DNA of 64,000 nucleotides from the NCBI RefSeq assembly GCF_016545825.1, contig NC_052616.1:57247278-57311277 (forward strand), read 5' to 3'. Positions 1 through 11,829 of this stretch are shown here, in pieces. Every line of letters starts with the position of its first letter. Positions within the stretch are counted from its first letter, which is position 1. Below the pieces are notes generated by a model that had not been told where the DNA came from, ran no database searches, and was given only the letters and a program-made list of their open reading frames with translations. The position numbers were made by a program, and so were the translations under genes. Origin of the DNA: Eucalyptus grandis (taxonomy: Eukaryota; Streptophyta; Magnoliopsida; Myrtales; Myrtaceae).

Positions 1-152
1 ACAATCATTTTCCTCGTATTTCGATTATTACAACATCTTGGGCCATGGCCAACACACAAGTTAGCAGTCTTACGGCATAATTAGACATCATCCCACCCCA
101 TTGGGCATGGCATCATCTAGAACCTCTAACCTAGATGTCATCTCATAGAGGA
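1..152. other. No recognisable feature
   Basis: AT-rich flank with no gene, repeat boundary or coding signal that I can support. Confidence 0.5.
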
Positions 153-903
153 TGTTGACACCTAAATTTTGATGATCTGGTTATTAATTTAATTGCATAG
201 AAAATTATGGGTTAATTTTATCCCTGGAAAAAATTATGGGTTAATTTTATAGCATATAGATTTAGGTGCATTTATTTTTAAATTGCATTTTTTGTTTGCA
301 TTTTATTGGACCAGTGGCGGATGAGTTCAAATTAGTTGGACCGAGCCCATGAAGCGAGCAAGTTGGCTTAAGTCCATAATTTTTTATCGAAAATTATCTT
401 GTGAGAAATTTGAAATTTGAAGTTTTTTCGAGATATTATGAATTTTTTTTTATGGGGCATATGTGACAAAATATTACGATTCATCTTGGCAAGATTTGGA
501 TTTAGAGAAAAAATTTATCATGATCTTGAATCCTTATCAGGATGAAATTGGTGGAGTAATTTTGTGGATGTTGATTCGATGAAGAAATTTGAAATCCTAA
601 TTATTTCCCCTATAAAAGGTTGTACATGCATAGAGTTTAGGGGCTTTTCGCTCGGTTTTGGAATTATTCACCAAAAGGAAAGTCAAGGTTTGGTTTGGGA
701 GGAAGAAAAAGCAAAAAGCAGCAAAAAGGAAAAAGCAAAAAAAGGGCAGAGGATTGGACAGGTACTGTTCAATCGTCTTCTCCACGCACTGCTCCGTCCA
801 CTCGCTGCTCCATGCTGCCACTGTTCCGACCTTTCCACTGCACCAGCCACCTCCGAGTTGCTGACCACTGCCGCCGTTGCTCCAGCGCCGCCAGCAACCC
901 CCA
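153..903 (+). repeat. Gypsy-like LTR, left fragment
   Basis: Begins TGTTGACACC, a common start for plant Gypsy LTRs, and runs into a GC-rich stretch (about 780-900) directly abutted by the copia 5' LTR. The right part may be 10518-11700, which has the same low-complexity style and is followed by a GTGGCGACTCC motif typical of the leader after Tat/Ogre-type LTRs. The open frames in 564-1042 have no family resemblance. Assignment is by start and end motifs only. Confidence 0.4.
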
Positions 904-1479
904 TGTAGAAGGATCGGGATCTTTATCTTACTTTGTTACTATAAAGTCAGCTAGTGACTTCGAGAAGGAAAAGATAAATCAAGCATGCGAAAAACATAAA
1001 CAAGCTGATGATCAACAATGGAAAGCTGGTGATGAAGACTAACATGAGTTGATACAGAAGACATGGATCGCCAGACTAATCAACGGTGAAGAATATGCGA
1101 TGTAGAAGACATGGATCGCCAAGCTTGCTTAGTTAACGGATTGCTGTTCTGTTGTAAACAGTTGGCGAAGTTTGTTAGTTCAGTTTTTTTGTTACTAGAA
1201 AATTAGCTTCTCTCCTTTTGTTATATATAGAGAAATGTAAAACTTTGTAGGGTTAAGAGAGTTAAGCTCGACTATGAGATGTACACATAATGAAAACATA
1301 GTAGAAGAGGAAGAACAGAGGAGTTGTATTGTTTGTTATAATCAATACTTTGTACAAACATGAGATTCTGATACAAAGATATATAGAACATTTCTTGTAC
1401 AGATTTTGCTTCTGCTGAGTCTATTCTTCATCATCATCATCTGATTCCGTTCTTCATCATCTACATCTTCGATTTCACA
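904..1479 (+). repeat. 5' LTR of copia element 1
   Basis: Starts TGTAGAAGGATC and ends TTTCACA immediately before the primer-binding site. The copy at 9911-10486 has the same length and differs by few substitutions and small indels. TATATATAGAGA near 1224 is a likely TATA box for the element transcript. Confidence 0.95.
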
Positions 1480-1492
1480 TGGTATCAGAGCA
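1480..1492 (+). promoter_or_regulatory. Primer-binding site (initiator Met-tRNA type)
   Basis: TGGTATCAGAGCA directly follows the LTR terminal CA. This is the standard plant LTR-retrotransposon site complementary to the 3' end of initiator methionine tRNA, which primes minus-strand DNA synthesis. Confidence 0.93.
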
Positions 1493-1647
1493 GGTTCTAC
1501 TGCATTTGATGAAAAGATCCATTCAGCAGTAGGTCATTACATCAAGACTGAAGATCTGAAGCACCAGCAACTTTCAATATCACGATAATCATATCAGAAC
1601 TCATAGTATTACTGTTATCTTCTTCTTCAAGCTAAAGGATTGTAACA

Positions 1648-3697
1648 ATGGCAATCAGAACACCAAAGTATCCCTTTCCAATACATGTGAACATCTCGAA
1701 TTTTGTTACAATCAAACTTGCTGAAGACAACTTCCTATTGTGGCAAGCTCAAATCCAGAGATTTTTGAAAAGTCAAGAGCTTTTTGGTTTTGTTAATGGT
1801 GATATCCCTTCACCTCCTCGAATGCTACAAAGAGAGGTTGAAGGCTGTGAATCTGAACTTGTCAATCCAGATTATACTGATTGGACAAGAACTGATCAAT
1901 TGATATCATCTTGGATCAATGGGGCTGTTACTGAGAATATTTTGAGCTTAATAATTGGATTAGAAACATTGTTTGAAGTGTGGCAAACACTTCTAAAACG
2001 ATTTACACAGAAGTCAATTGCTAGAGAGTTCTGAGATAGCTAGTATAAGCACCTAGAGGGGGGTGAATAGGTGCACAAACAATTTATCGAGATATGGAAG
2101 CGATTATTGGCAAACGATAGAAAGGAAATTCTCTCTTGATTAACAAAATGAAATACGATCAAGGTAAAGAGAGTAAAGAAGAGAAAATTGAACACAAGGT
2201 TTATAGTGGTTCGGCTTATTCCAAGCCTACGTCCACTCTTTTCGCACCGACACCCCACCGGCTGGATTTCACTTATGAACAAAAGAGAAGTTACAAAGAC
2301 AGCTTTGCCTTGATTCCACAAAGTGTGGATGTTCTACCACACCTCCTCAAGATTTCTCACAAATATAGACTCTCTTTTGTATACAAGTATTCGCTCAAAG
2401 GAATTGTCTAAACAAAAAGGAGCTTCAGACTTTGGAATTCTTCTATCGCACACACCTCAACAACTTAGAACGTCTTCCTTATATACTCTTTTATGCCATC
2501 ATACCCGTTGGCACTTACCAAAGAAATTCCTCCAATCTACCCGTTGGACGGAATCAATTAGGAAGATTATCCGAGCTATTAAAGGAACGTGTCGATAGCC
2601 CATCAATCATGTTCGCCCATACAATCAGGATCTCGGTTTCCATAAGTAGAACCTTCCAATAATATTTAGGCAATCACCGGATCTTCAATTATCGAATCAA
2701 TCTTCGATCAATCAAAGAACTATGTTATGACTTTTCCAGCCACGAGATCTTCTCCAGTTGATAAGGTTAAATCATTGACGAAACATCCAGTTCTGGATAA
2801 CCTTTCTTCAACGAATTAGAGACTGTCAATGAGGATAGACTTTGAGTCTTGAGTCTGGCTGTCGGAGGAGGTCTTCGAGACTTTAAATAGCAGAGTCTGC
2901 AAGCCTTCAGACTAGACTGATGGAAACGTTTTGTCAGCTTCAAAACACTTCAAGAAGATTTCTCCAACAAGTTCGAACTGAGAGGAAAGCTACAATCGTG
3001 TCAGAAGCATGATCAAACCCTTTCTGTTTATCTCAGAGAATATAAGTCCATATGTGATCAGTTGAATGCAATAGGCAAACCTGTGGATTAAATAACCAAA
3101 ATGTTTGGTGTATTGGAAGGTTTAAGCCCTGAATTTGAAAATTTTCGAACCACCATATATTGCTTAAAGCCTCAACCTGATTATGATGAGGTTATTGCCC
3201 AATTAGAAAGGTTTGAATCAAGGCTGAAGACCTATTCCAGGAATCAGTTCAATCCTAATTTGGCCTATTTTGGGCAAAGACAATCTCAGATACAGCTTAA
3301 AGAAAATACTAATGGAGATTACATCTCTCAAACTTCTGGATTTATACCTCAAAGAGGAAGTTACAGAGGAGGCCGAAGCTATGGTCGTGGTAGAGCTGTT
3401 AATAATAGAGGTCGAGGTTTTGGTTATGCTGAAAGAAATCAGACTTACAGAACAGATGCCTTAATCCAAGGACAAGGAGATCAGCACCTCAGACAGAGAA
3501 ATACTTTCTTTACAACTAATCAGGGATTTAGACCCTATACTACTTATTCTCAAAGGTACCAAAACACCAAAACTTATCCTTCTGTAAACTCAAATAAGAA
3601 CTTACATGATGAGAAAGAAACAGGCAATATTCGACTGGAATGTCAAATATGTAAACGATCCGGACATGATGCTCTTCGTTCTTTGGTATTGTTTTGA
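1648..3697 (+). pseudogene. gag: copia gag, split by a solo LTR
   Basis: Capsid/nucleocapsid protein of the element. The first 128 codons (1648-2031) carry the N-terminal motif of copia gag (FVTIKLAEDNFLLW). The frame resumes without a shift at 2975 after the inserted solo LTR. An in-frame TAA lies at 3089-3091. A basic Gly/Arg-rich stretch and the start of a zinc knuckle (CQICKRSGHDAL) follow. A frameshift around 3676-3690 moves the last knuckle Cys and the protease into another frame. Non-functional. Confidence 0.9.
2032..2969 (-). mobile_element. Solo LTR inserted in copia gag
   Basis: 938 bp with TG...CA ends, flanked by the 5-bp direct repeat AGTTC (2027-2031 and 2970-2974); removing it with one repeat restores the gag frame. 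No internal region remains, so this is a solo LTR left by recombination. A related 939-bp copy lies in the opposite orientation at 34706-35644. Strand is assigned from the usual TGTTGGAGAA start and CACCCCCCTCTAGG-like end of such LTRs (SIRE-like). No coding. Confidence 0.92.
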
Positions 3698-5164
3698 CAA
3701 CTCTTATCAAGCAGAAGACATTCCAGCAGCATTAATAGCAATGCATATTGAAGATTCAACAGGAAGCGAATGGTATCCTGATACTGGTGCTATAGCCCAC
3801 ATCAGTGCCAATCTTGGTATGCTTCATACCCTTTCTAAATATCAAGGACATGATACTGTTATGATTGGCAACAGATCATGTTTACCTGTTACATACATTG
3901 GTGATACTTGGCTGAATACAAAGGGTAATACATTACCTCTTAATGATGTTCTAATTGTTCCAGAAATAAAGAAGAATCTTCTTTTAGTATCTAAGCTTAC
4001 AGATGACTATCCTTGCTCGTTTATCTTTGACAAAACCGATGTTTATGTAAAGGACAACAATACCAAAATAATGGTGAAGCTCGGAAGGAAAACTAGAGGG
4101 CTTTATCAAGTAAATCCACAAACCACAAAAGCTTTTTTCACCCAGAGGCAAAGGACTGTGGATGAAGACATATGGCACCAGAGATTAGCTCACACGAATT
4201 CACAGATAGTGAAACATCTGCAGAAACAGAAGCTGATCCATTACAACTCAACATCTAAGAATGTATGCAACAGCTGTCAAATAGCAAAAAGTACATCAGT
4301 ATCTTTTTCTTTGTTGGATTCTACATCAAGTCTTCCATTAGAAAAGGTCCATTATGACATTTGGGGACCCTCACCAGTATGCTCATTTCAGAAGTTCAGA
4401 TACTATGTGATTTTTGTTGACAATTTTTCTCGATATAGCTGGTTATATCCTATGAAGTTGAAATATGAGTTCTATGATATATTTGTCCAATTCCAGAAGT
4501 TAGTTGAAAGGCAATACAATCATCAGATTAAAATTTTCCAGAGTGATGGAGGAGGAGAATTTGTAAGTAACAAGTTTCAAAATCATCTGAAGAACTGTGG
4601 GATAAAACAACTTATATCCTGTCCACACACACCAGAACATAATGGGTCTCAGAAAGAAAACATCGACACATAGTTGAACTGGGATTAGCTATGTTATATC
4701 ATTCAAAAGTTCCACTGAAATTTTGGGTAGATGCCTTTGTGACAGCCAATTACAATGTGAATATTCTCCCCACACCAAAACTAAAGATGGATACACCCTA
4801 TAACAAAATTCATAATAGACAACCAAGGTATGATCATTTAAGGGTATTTGGATGTGCTTGTTATCCTTGCTTGAGACCATATGCAAGCCACAAATTTGAT
4901 CCTCGATCTCTTACCTGTGTCTTTTTGGGTTATAGTGATCTGCACAAAGGATATCGATGTCTTGTACCTACTGGTAATCGTGTGTATATCAGTAGACATG
5001 TTGTCTTTGATGAAACTTTGTATCCATTCACAAAGAGGTTGGCCAATGAGTTTGGACAGTATACAACTTTATATAAACAATGGATTGGAGAAATTCATTT
5101 GTTCGAACCCCCAAGTACAAGCTCAACAGATAATAGTCCTCTTCATCAGTTAGCCAAAAGTTAG
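3680..5164 (+). pseudogene. pol: copia pol: protease and integrase
   Basis: Follows gag after a frameshift. Visible are the aspartic protease motif DTGA (about 3780), the GAG-pre-integrase zinc-binding H-H-C-C region (HQRLAHTNSQ to CNSCQIAK, about 4180-4290) and the integrase core with Asp in YDIWGP and FQSDGGGEF. A second frameshift near 4650-4675 breaks the sequence just before the catalytic Glu region; the integrase C-terminal half (FGCACYPCLRP, FLGY) continues in the frame of 4691-5164. Catalytic residues are mostly intact; the frame is not. Confidence 0.9.
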
Positions 5165-6212
5165 AATCATCCTGATATAGGTGGTTATTATAGTCATCAC
5201 CTATATAGTGGACAGCAGCCACAGACTACTTGCTCAGTACCAATGCAGAATGAAAACACAACAAATGAACAACCAGTCTTTACTTCAATAAATGTTATGC
5301 CTACAGATCTCTTTACTAATCAAGAACAACATACTTCCAGCTCTTTATCTTCACACAATGATCTACCTGCTGACATTAGTCCTGATCAAGAGCAACACAA
5401 TTCTGTTCTTCCTCAAGGTACTATCAATGTTCATCATATGTAGACTCGACTGAAGTCTGGGATTAGAAAACCAAATCCAAAGTATGCTTGTTTAGCTGAG
5501 TATCAAGTTCCTATGGAACCAAGGTCTATCAAATTAGCCTTAGCTGATAAAGCTTGGTATAGCGCAATGGAAGAAGAAATGAGTGCACTAAATGAAAATC
5601 AAACCTAGACATTAGTTCCCAGAATTGACCAGATGAATGTAATAGGCTGTAAGTGGGTGTTTAAGACCAAACTCGCACCTGATGGGAGCCTTGACAGACT
5701 AAAAGCTCGTCTAGTCGCCAAAGGTTTTCACTAAGAGGCAAGACTTGACTTTACTGAGACCTTCAGCCCTGTTGTAAAACATGCAACAATCCGTTTAGTG
5801 CTGTCTCTAGCTCTGATGAAACAGTGGCCAATACATCAACTTGATGTCAAAAATGCTTTCCTCCATGGAGATTTGAATGAGACTGTATACATGGAACAAC
5901 CACCTGGCTTTATACATCCTTAGAAATCGAGTTATGTCTATCTGCTCCAAAAGTCCTTATATGGTCTTCGACAAGCCCCAAGAGCTTGGTTCGATAAATT
6001 CAGCAAATTTTTACTCGAAATTGGCTTCTTCTGTAGCACAGCAAATCCTTCCTTATTTGTCCTTCATGCTGAATCACATATAGTGTTATTACTACTGTAT
6101 GTTGATGATATCATCTTGACTGGTAGCTCATCTCAGCTTTTAACTACCTTGATTCAGAAGCTCAGCCTTCACTTCCATATGAAGGATCTTGGATATCTTC
6201 ACTATTTTTTGG

Positions 6213-7366
6213 GGAGGTTGGGACACCTGGAGTGCCATAACTTGGCACGGAGGGACACTTAAGTGCCATAACTTTAAAATGGTACACCTGAGTGCCAATA
6301 TCGGAGTAAAATGGGACATTTAAGTGCCACTCCGGCGAAAATCCGGCCAAATGGCTGACGTGGCAATTTTCCGGCGAGTTTGGTTCAAAACGGCGTCATT
6401 TTGCACGCTGACGTGGTGGAGAAAATGCAAAACCGACGTCATTTCGTGTCTACGTGTAAATAATAATATAAAAATTAATTAAATTAGATTAAATTAATTT
6501 TATTTAAAATATTCGAAAATTTTAAAAATTTAAGAAAATTTAAAAAATTAAGAAAATTTAAAAAATTAAGAAAATTTAAAAAAAAAATTTAAAAAGGGGA
6601 GGGGGAGGTCGAAGGGGCGGCGAGGGTTGAGCCCTCGCCGCCGCTGCCCCACCGCCGTCGCCGGGAAGGGCCGGCAACGGAGGGGGAGGGTCGGCCGGGT
6701 CGCCGGCCCCGGCCAACAGACGGGGAGGGCCGTGAGCCTCGCCGGATCGCAGCGAGGGCCGTGACCCTCGCCCGGATCCGGGCGAGGACTCGCGGGCCCT
6801 CGCCGCCGGTCAGCCGGGGGCCGACGAGGCCGGCCGACCCCGGCCAGGCCGGCGGCCTCGCCGCGATTCCGGTGAGGGCTCGCAGCCCTCGCCGTCGGTC
6901 GGCCGGGGGGCCGCGACCCGCCGACCCTCCCCCTTCGTCGCTGGTCCTTCCGGTGACGGCGGGAGGGGGCGGCGGCAAGGGCTCGCCCTCGCCCGCCCCT
7001 TGACCTCCCCCTTTTTAAATTTTAATTTTTTTTAGATTTTTCTTAATTTTTTTAAATTTTAAATTTTTCTTAATTTTTTGAAGATTTTAAATCTAATTTA
7101 ATTAATTTTTATATTATTATTTACATGTAGACACGAAACGACGTCGTTTTTGCATTTTCTCCGCCACGTCAGCGTGCAAAACGACGCCGTTTTGGACCAA
7201 ACTCGTCGGAAAGTCGCCACGTCAGCCGTTTGACCGGATTTTTACCGAAGTTGTACTTAAGTGTCCCATTTAACTTTAAAACTGACACTCAAGTGTACCA
7301 TTTTAAAGTTATGGCACTTAAGTGTCCCTCCGTGCCAAGTTATGGCACTTGTGCTGTACTTCTGCC
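6213..7366. mobile_element. Mutator-like foldback element 1, non-autonomous
   Basis: About 1154 bp, flanked by the 9-bp direct repeat ATTTTTTGG (6204-6212 and 7367-7375; a tenth G also matches). Long terminal inverted repeats run inward from both ends; both arms contain GTGCCATAACTTGGCAC and the ACGGCGTCATTTTGC / ACGCCGTTTTG region. The symmetry continues through AT-rich arms into a GC-rich core (about 6595-7005). No transposase; open frames in the core are compositional. Target length and long inverted repeats fit Mutator-like elements. Confidence 0.88.
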
Positions 7367-7709
7367 ATTTTTTGGGCATCGAAGCCAAACGTACTTCACA
7401 GAGTCTATTTCTGTCTCAAACAAAATATGCCACTGACTTACTGAAACGAGCTCATATGGCTGAATGTAAACCAATCTCAACACCCTTGCCACTTCGATCA
7501 CTTTCCATGATCGATGCTACAAATCAGCTAACAGATCCTGTTGAGTACAGAAGCTTGGTTGGTGGTCTTCAGTACTTAACTATTACTCGACCAGACCTGG
7601 CTTTTTCCACAAACCTTCTTTGTCAAAAAAATGCAACATCCTACAGTGGCAAACTTTCACCAATTAAAGAGAGTCCTTCGATATGTCAAAGGTACCATAC
7701 ATCTTGGGA

Positions 7710-9383
7710 GGGATAAGAACGCTTCAAGTGCCAAAAGTTGGCACAAAAGGACACTTAAGTGCCAAAAGTTACGAAAGATACACTTAAGTGTCACATTCGA
7801 AGAATAACGGATCACTTAAGTGCCACTCCGCCAAAGTCCGGCCAAAAGGCTGACGTGGCATTTTTCCGACGACTTTCCGATGAAGTGAACCCAAAACGAC
7901 GCCGTTTTGCATGCTGACGTGGCAAATAATACAAAAACGACGTCGCTTTTGGTTGACATGGTAAAAAAAATAATATACAAATTAAATAAATTAAATTTAA
8001 AATTCGATTTAGTTAAAATATTTTTAAAAAATAATTTTAATAGTTAAAATATTAAAAAATAATAAATTTAAATTACATTTAGTTAAAATATTAAAAAAAT
8101 AATTTTAAAATTAAATTTAGTTAAAATATTAAAAAATAATAATTTTAAAATTACATTTAGTTAAAATATTTAAAAAATAATAATTTTAAAATAAAATTTA
8201 GTTAACATATTAAAAATAATAATTTAAAAAAATTTAAAAAATTTAAAAATAATTTTAACATTAGATTTAGTTAAAAAATTAAAAAAATAATTTTAAAATT
8301 AAATTTAGTTAAAATATTAAAAAATAATAATTATAAAAATAAAAATTTAAAAAAATTTAAAATTAGATTTAGTTAAAAAAGATTAAAAAATAATAACTTT
8401 AAAATTAAAAATTTTAACAAAAAATTAAAAAATAATAATTTTAAAATTAGATTTAGTTAAAATATAAAAAAAATTAAAATTAAAATTAATTAAAATATTA
8501 AAAAATGGGGGTGCTAGCTAAGGCTGCCCTCAGCCACCGCCCCCTCCCTTTTATTAATTTATAAATTTTTGATAAATTTTTTAAATTTTTTAAATTTTAT
8601 TAATTTAAAATTATTATTTTTTAAATATTTTAACTAAATTTAAATTTAATTTTCTTAATATTTTAACTAAATCTAATTTTAAATTTTAAATTTTCTAGTT
8701 TTTATTTTTAAAATTATTATTTTTTAATATTTTAACTAAATTTAATTTTAAAATTATTTTTTTTAATTTTTTTAGCTAAATCTAATTTTAAATTTTTTAA
8801 ATTTTTTTATTTTTATGATTATTATTTTTTAATATTTTAACTAAATTTAATTTTAAAATTATTATTTTTTAAATGTTTTTAACTAAATCTAATTTTAAAT
8901 TTTTTTAAATTTTTTTATTTTTATGATTATTATTTTTTAATATTTTAACTAAATTTAATTTTAAAATTATTATTTTTTAATATTTTATCTATATTTAATT
9001 TTAAAATTATTAACTTTAATATTTTAACTAAATGTAATTTTATAATTATTATTTTTTTAATATTTTAACTATTAAAATTATTATTTTTTAATATTTTAAC
9101 TAAATCTATTTTTAAATTTAATTTATTTAATTTTTATATTATTTTTTTTTATCATATGAGCCCAAAACGACGCCGTTTTTGCATTATTTGGCCATGTCGG
9201 CGTGCAAAACGGCGTCATTTTGGGCTAGGCTCGCCGGAAAAATGCCACGTCGGCATTTTGGCCGGATTAGCACTCAAGTGATCCATTTTGCTCCGATTTT
9301 GGCACTTAAGTGTACCTTTCGTAACTTTTGGCACTTAAGTGTCCCTTTGTGCCAACTTTTGGCACTCCAGGGGTCCTTGTCCC
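7710..9383. mobile_element. Mutator-like foldback element 2, non-autonomous
   Basis: 1674 bp, flanked by the 10-bp direct repeat CATCTTGGGA (7700-7709 and 9384-9393). Termini are inverted (GGGATAAGAAC on the left; GTCCTTGTCCC reading outward on the right). About 800 bp on each side is inversely repeated around a short GC-rich loop (about 8506-8546), so almost the whole element could fold into one hairpin. Arms hold degenerate short tandem AT repeats such as TTAGTTAAAATATT. Outer arms share CCAAAAGTTGGCAC with its partner and motifs with element 1. No coding capacity. Confidence 0.88.
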
Positions 9384-9900
9384 CATCTTGGGATCTATCT
9401 CTATTCTCAAAGTTCAGTAAATCTCTATGGGTTTTCAGATGCTGATTGGGCAGGTTGTACTGTCACACGACGCTCTACAACTGGGCTTTGCACCTTTCTT
9501 GGATCTAATTTACTTTCTTGGTCAGCCAAGAAACAACCCATTGTTTCAAGATCCTCCACAAAAGCAGAATATCGGGCACTTGCCTCAACAACTGCTGAAC
9601 TCACTTGGATAAGCTTTGTATTACGTGATATTGGTATTTCTCTTCCATCAGCTACATCTTTATTCTGTGACAACAGATCAGCAATTTCTCTTACAGCCAA
9701 TCCAATACTACATGCTCGAACTAAGCACATCGAAGTTGACTTCCACTTCATACGTGAGAAAGTTTCTTCTGGATCTATTCGTGTTCAATATATACCTACT
9801 CATCTTCAATTAGCTGATATCTTTACTAAATTTCTCTCATGATTAGCTCATGTTACTCTCCGAACCAAATTGGGAATGGGATTTTTCACCCTTCCCAATT

Positions 9901-9910
9901 TGAGGGGGGA
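9901..9910 (+). promoter_or_regulatory. Polypurine tract
   Basis: TGAGGGGGGA immediately before the 3' LTR start; the expected plus-strand priming site of a copia element. Confidence 0.88.
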
Positions 9911-10486
9911 TGTAGAAGGATCAGGATCTTTATCTACTTTGTTACTATAAAGTCAGCTGGTGACTTCGAGAAGGAAAAGATAAATCAAGCATGCGAAAAA
10001 CATAAACAAGCTGATGATCAACAATGGAAAGCTGGTGATGAAGACTAACATGAGTTGATACAAAAGACACGGATCGCCAGACTAATCAACGGTGAAGAAT
10101 ATGCAATGTAGAAGACATGGATCGCCAAGCTTGCTTAGTTAACGGGTTGTTGTTCTATTGTAAACAGTTGGCGAAGTTTGTTAGTTCAGTTTTTTCTGTT
10201 ACTGGAAAATTAGCTTCTCTCCTTTTGTTATATATAGAGAAATGTAAAACTCCGTAGGGTTAAGAGAGTTAAGCTCGACTATGAGATGTACACACAATGA
10301 AAACATAGTAGAATAGGAAGAACAGAGGAGTTGTATTGTTTGTTATAATCAATACTTTGTACAAACATGAGATTCTGATACAAAGATATATAGAACATTT
10401 CTTGTACAGATTTTGCTTCTGCTGAGTCTATTCTTCATCATCATCATCTGATTCCGTTCTTCATCATCTACATCTTCGATTTCACA
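9911..10486 (+). repeat. 3' LTR of copia element 1
   Basis: 576 bp matching 904-1479 closely, starting TGTAGAAGGATC and ending TTTCACA. Unusually the match to the 5' side continues 31 bases beyond the LTR end. Confidence 0.95.
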
Positions 10487-10517
10487 TGGTATCAGAGCAG
10501 GTTCTACTGCATTCGAT
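10487..10517 (+). other. Second primer-binding site and leader start downstream of 3' LTR
   Basis: TGGTATCAGAGCAGG and the following bases to about 10517 repeat the 5' leader of the element (1480-1510), then sequence diverges. A normal 3' LTR is followed by host DNA, so this points to a tandem or recombinant copy. Confidence 0.8.
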
Positions 10518-11829
10518 TTGCAATCCTTTGCAAAAAATCGACAATCCGATCTCATGCTTGAGATTCGATTCGCGATTTAATTTTAAAATTGGTCAACCCG
10601 ATCTCATGCGCGAAATATGATTCGTCAATTTTTTAATATCAATATTATCTTTCTTGATTTGCTTTTATGGTGTTTGAGTCAATTTTATTTTCGTAAAAGA
10701 AAAATCAAAGAAAATTTGAATTAGGATTAGGTTCGTGTTAGGATATTACTTGTTTTAGGGCTATTTTGCATGTCTAGAATAGGAAATTTATTTATTTCGA
10801 ATTTCTTAAATAAAAAAATCCAAAAAAAATGCGTTCATTTAAGATGTTAGTTTTCTTTAATTTAAATGGCACATTTAATTATCTGGCAATTTTAAATTTC
10901 GAATTTTACAAAGAAAAATACAAAAAAATCATCATGCATGTATCATGTAGAATTAAGGTATCATCGGCACGTCATTGCATATTAGGTTGATTGCATGTTT
11001 AATTTTGTTTAGATATATCTTTTTAGATAATTGCATTTTAGGTTAGAGATTACTTGGTTAAGATAAGATCATTCTAGTTTAAATTAGGATTTGGCTTAAT
11101 CTAATTCCTAATACAAATTGAATAGAATCTTAATCTAGCTAGATAATCTTTGCATTTTTCTAATTTCAAATTTCATGGAAAATACCAAAACTTGCCTTAG
11201 AATAAATCAATTTCATTCATTAGGAGAGATTGCATTTTATTCACGTCATATAGTTAGGTCATCTTGCCATGTCATGTCATTTCATATTAGAGCAGTAGCA
11301 TACATTGCATAAAGCATGATTCTCATTAAAAAAAGTGAAAATAAAAATTGAGTGATTGCGTGTTAATTAGAAATAATATCTATGACCGTTGATGTGAATT
11401 CTAATCTAACATTGCAGATGATTTCGTTGCTATAAGGTAAGTCTTGCATTTTATTTATTTGTTTTATTGGATGTTAAATTGATGGATTACGCATCCGCAT
11501 GATCACCTCACATGTTAGAGAATTAAAATCAATTCAAGCTGATTGCCAAACTTTTTTTCAAAAATAAAAGAGAAAGGTACCGAAATGGCGTTAGAGAAAT
11601 CTAGCGCAATCAAGTCCCCGGGCTCACAATGTCTGATTCGTAGGAGTAAAATAAATCTCTCGTTACTTTACTTGGGTTTCTAATCAACCTACCAAAAAAT
11701 AGATTAGTGGCGACTCCTAAATAAAATCTATCTGCATGTTAAGAATCAAAATATAAGTCGTGAATCGGTATAGGCTTGGGAGAGCCCGAGTTAAGTCTAA
11801 ACTTAACAATTCATTAGCCAAACCCTAGG
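10518..11829 (+). repeat. Gypsy-like LTR remainder and leader motif
   Basis: No gene. Style and CCGATCTCATGC repeats (about 10543 and 10600) are typical of plant Gypsy LTRs. GTGGCGACTCC at 11707-11717 resembles the leader found just after Tat/Ogre-type LTRs, so an LTR end near 11695 is likely. Probably the continuation of 153-903. Confidence 0.35.

Larger units (their letters stand above)
5243..9842 (+). pseudogene. pol: copia pol: reverse transcriptase and RNase H, with two insertions
   Basis: Reverse transcriptase starts about 5540 (WYSAMEEEM). It has the [13 protein letters not shown] motif near 5840, SLYGLRQAPRAWF near 5955 and an intact YVDD at about 6098-6109. In-frame stops occur near 5606, 5731 and 5922. 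Mutator-like insertions split the frame at about 6212/7367 and 7709/9384; the coding frame joins exactly across the first. A frameshift lies near 7630. RNase H (9394-9842) keeps its acidic residues in FSDADWAGC, STKAEYRAL and LFCDNRSAI, and ends a few bases before the 3' untranslated region. Confidence 0.9.
904..10486 (+). mobile_element. Ty1/copia retrotransposon with three nested insertions
   Basis: Two 576-bp LTRs flank, in order, a primer-binding site, gag, protease, integrase, reverse transcriptase, RNase H and a polypurine tract. Gag starts at 1648 and RNase H ends at 9842. Domain order is the copia order (integrase before reverse transcriptase) and the protein style is RE1/Ale-like. 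Coding sequence is dead: internal stops (3089-3091 and several in reverse transcriptase), frameshifts near 3680, 4660 and 7630, and three insertions (2032-2969, about 6213-7366, 7710-9383). With those removed the reading is continuous across each junction. No target duplication flanks the whole element. Confidence 0.95.

Noticed and set aside
564..1042. Overlapping open frames of 60-115 codons
   Set aside because: They cross the LTR boundary at 904 and repeat in the 3' LTR; not genes.
1480..1492. tRNA-like motif TGGTATCAGAGCA as part of a tRNA gene
   Set aside because: It sits at LTR ends (also 10487 and 15532); it is a primer-binding site.
6589..7003. GC-rich open frames on both strands (Pro/Arg/Gly-rich)
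   Set aside because: Inside a foldback element core; open because of GC bias, no start context or homology.
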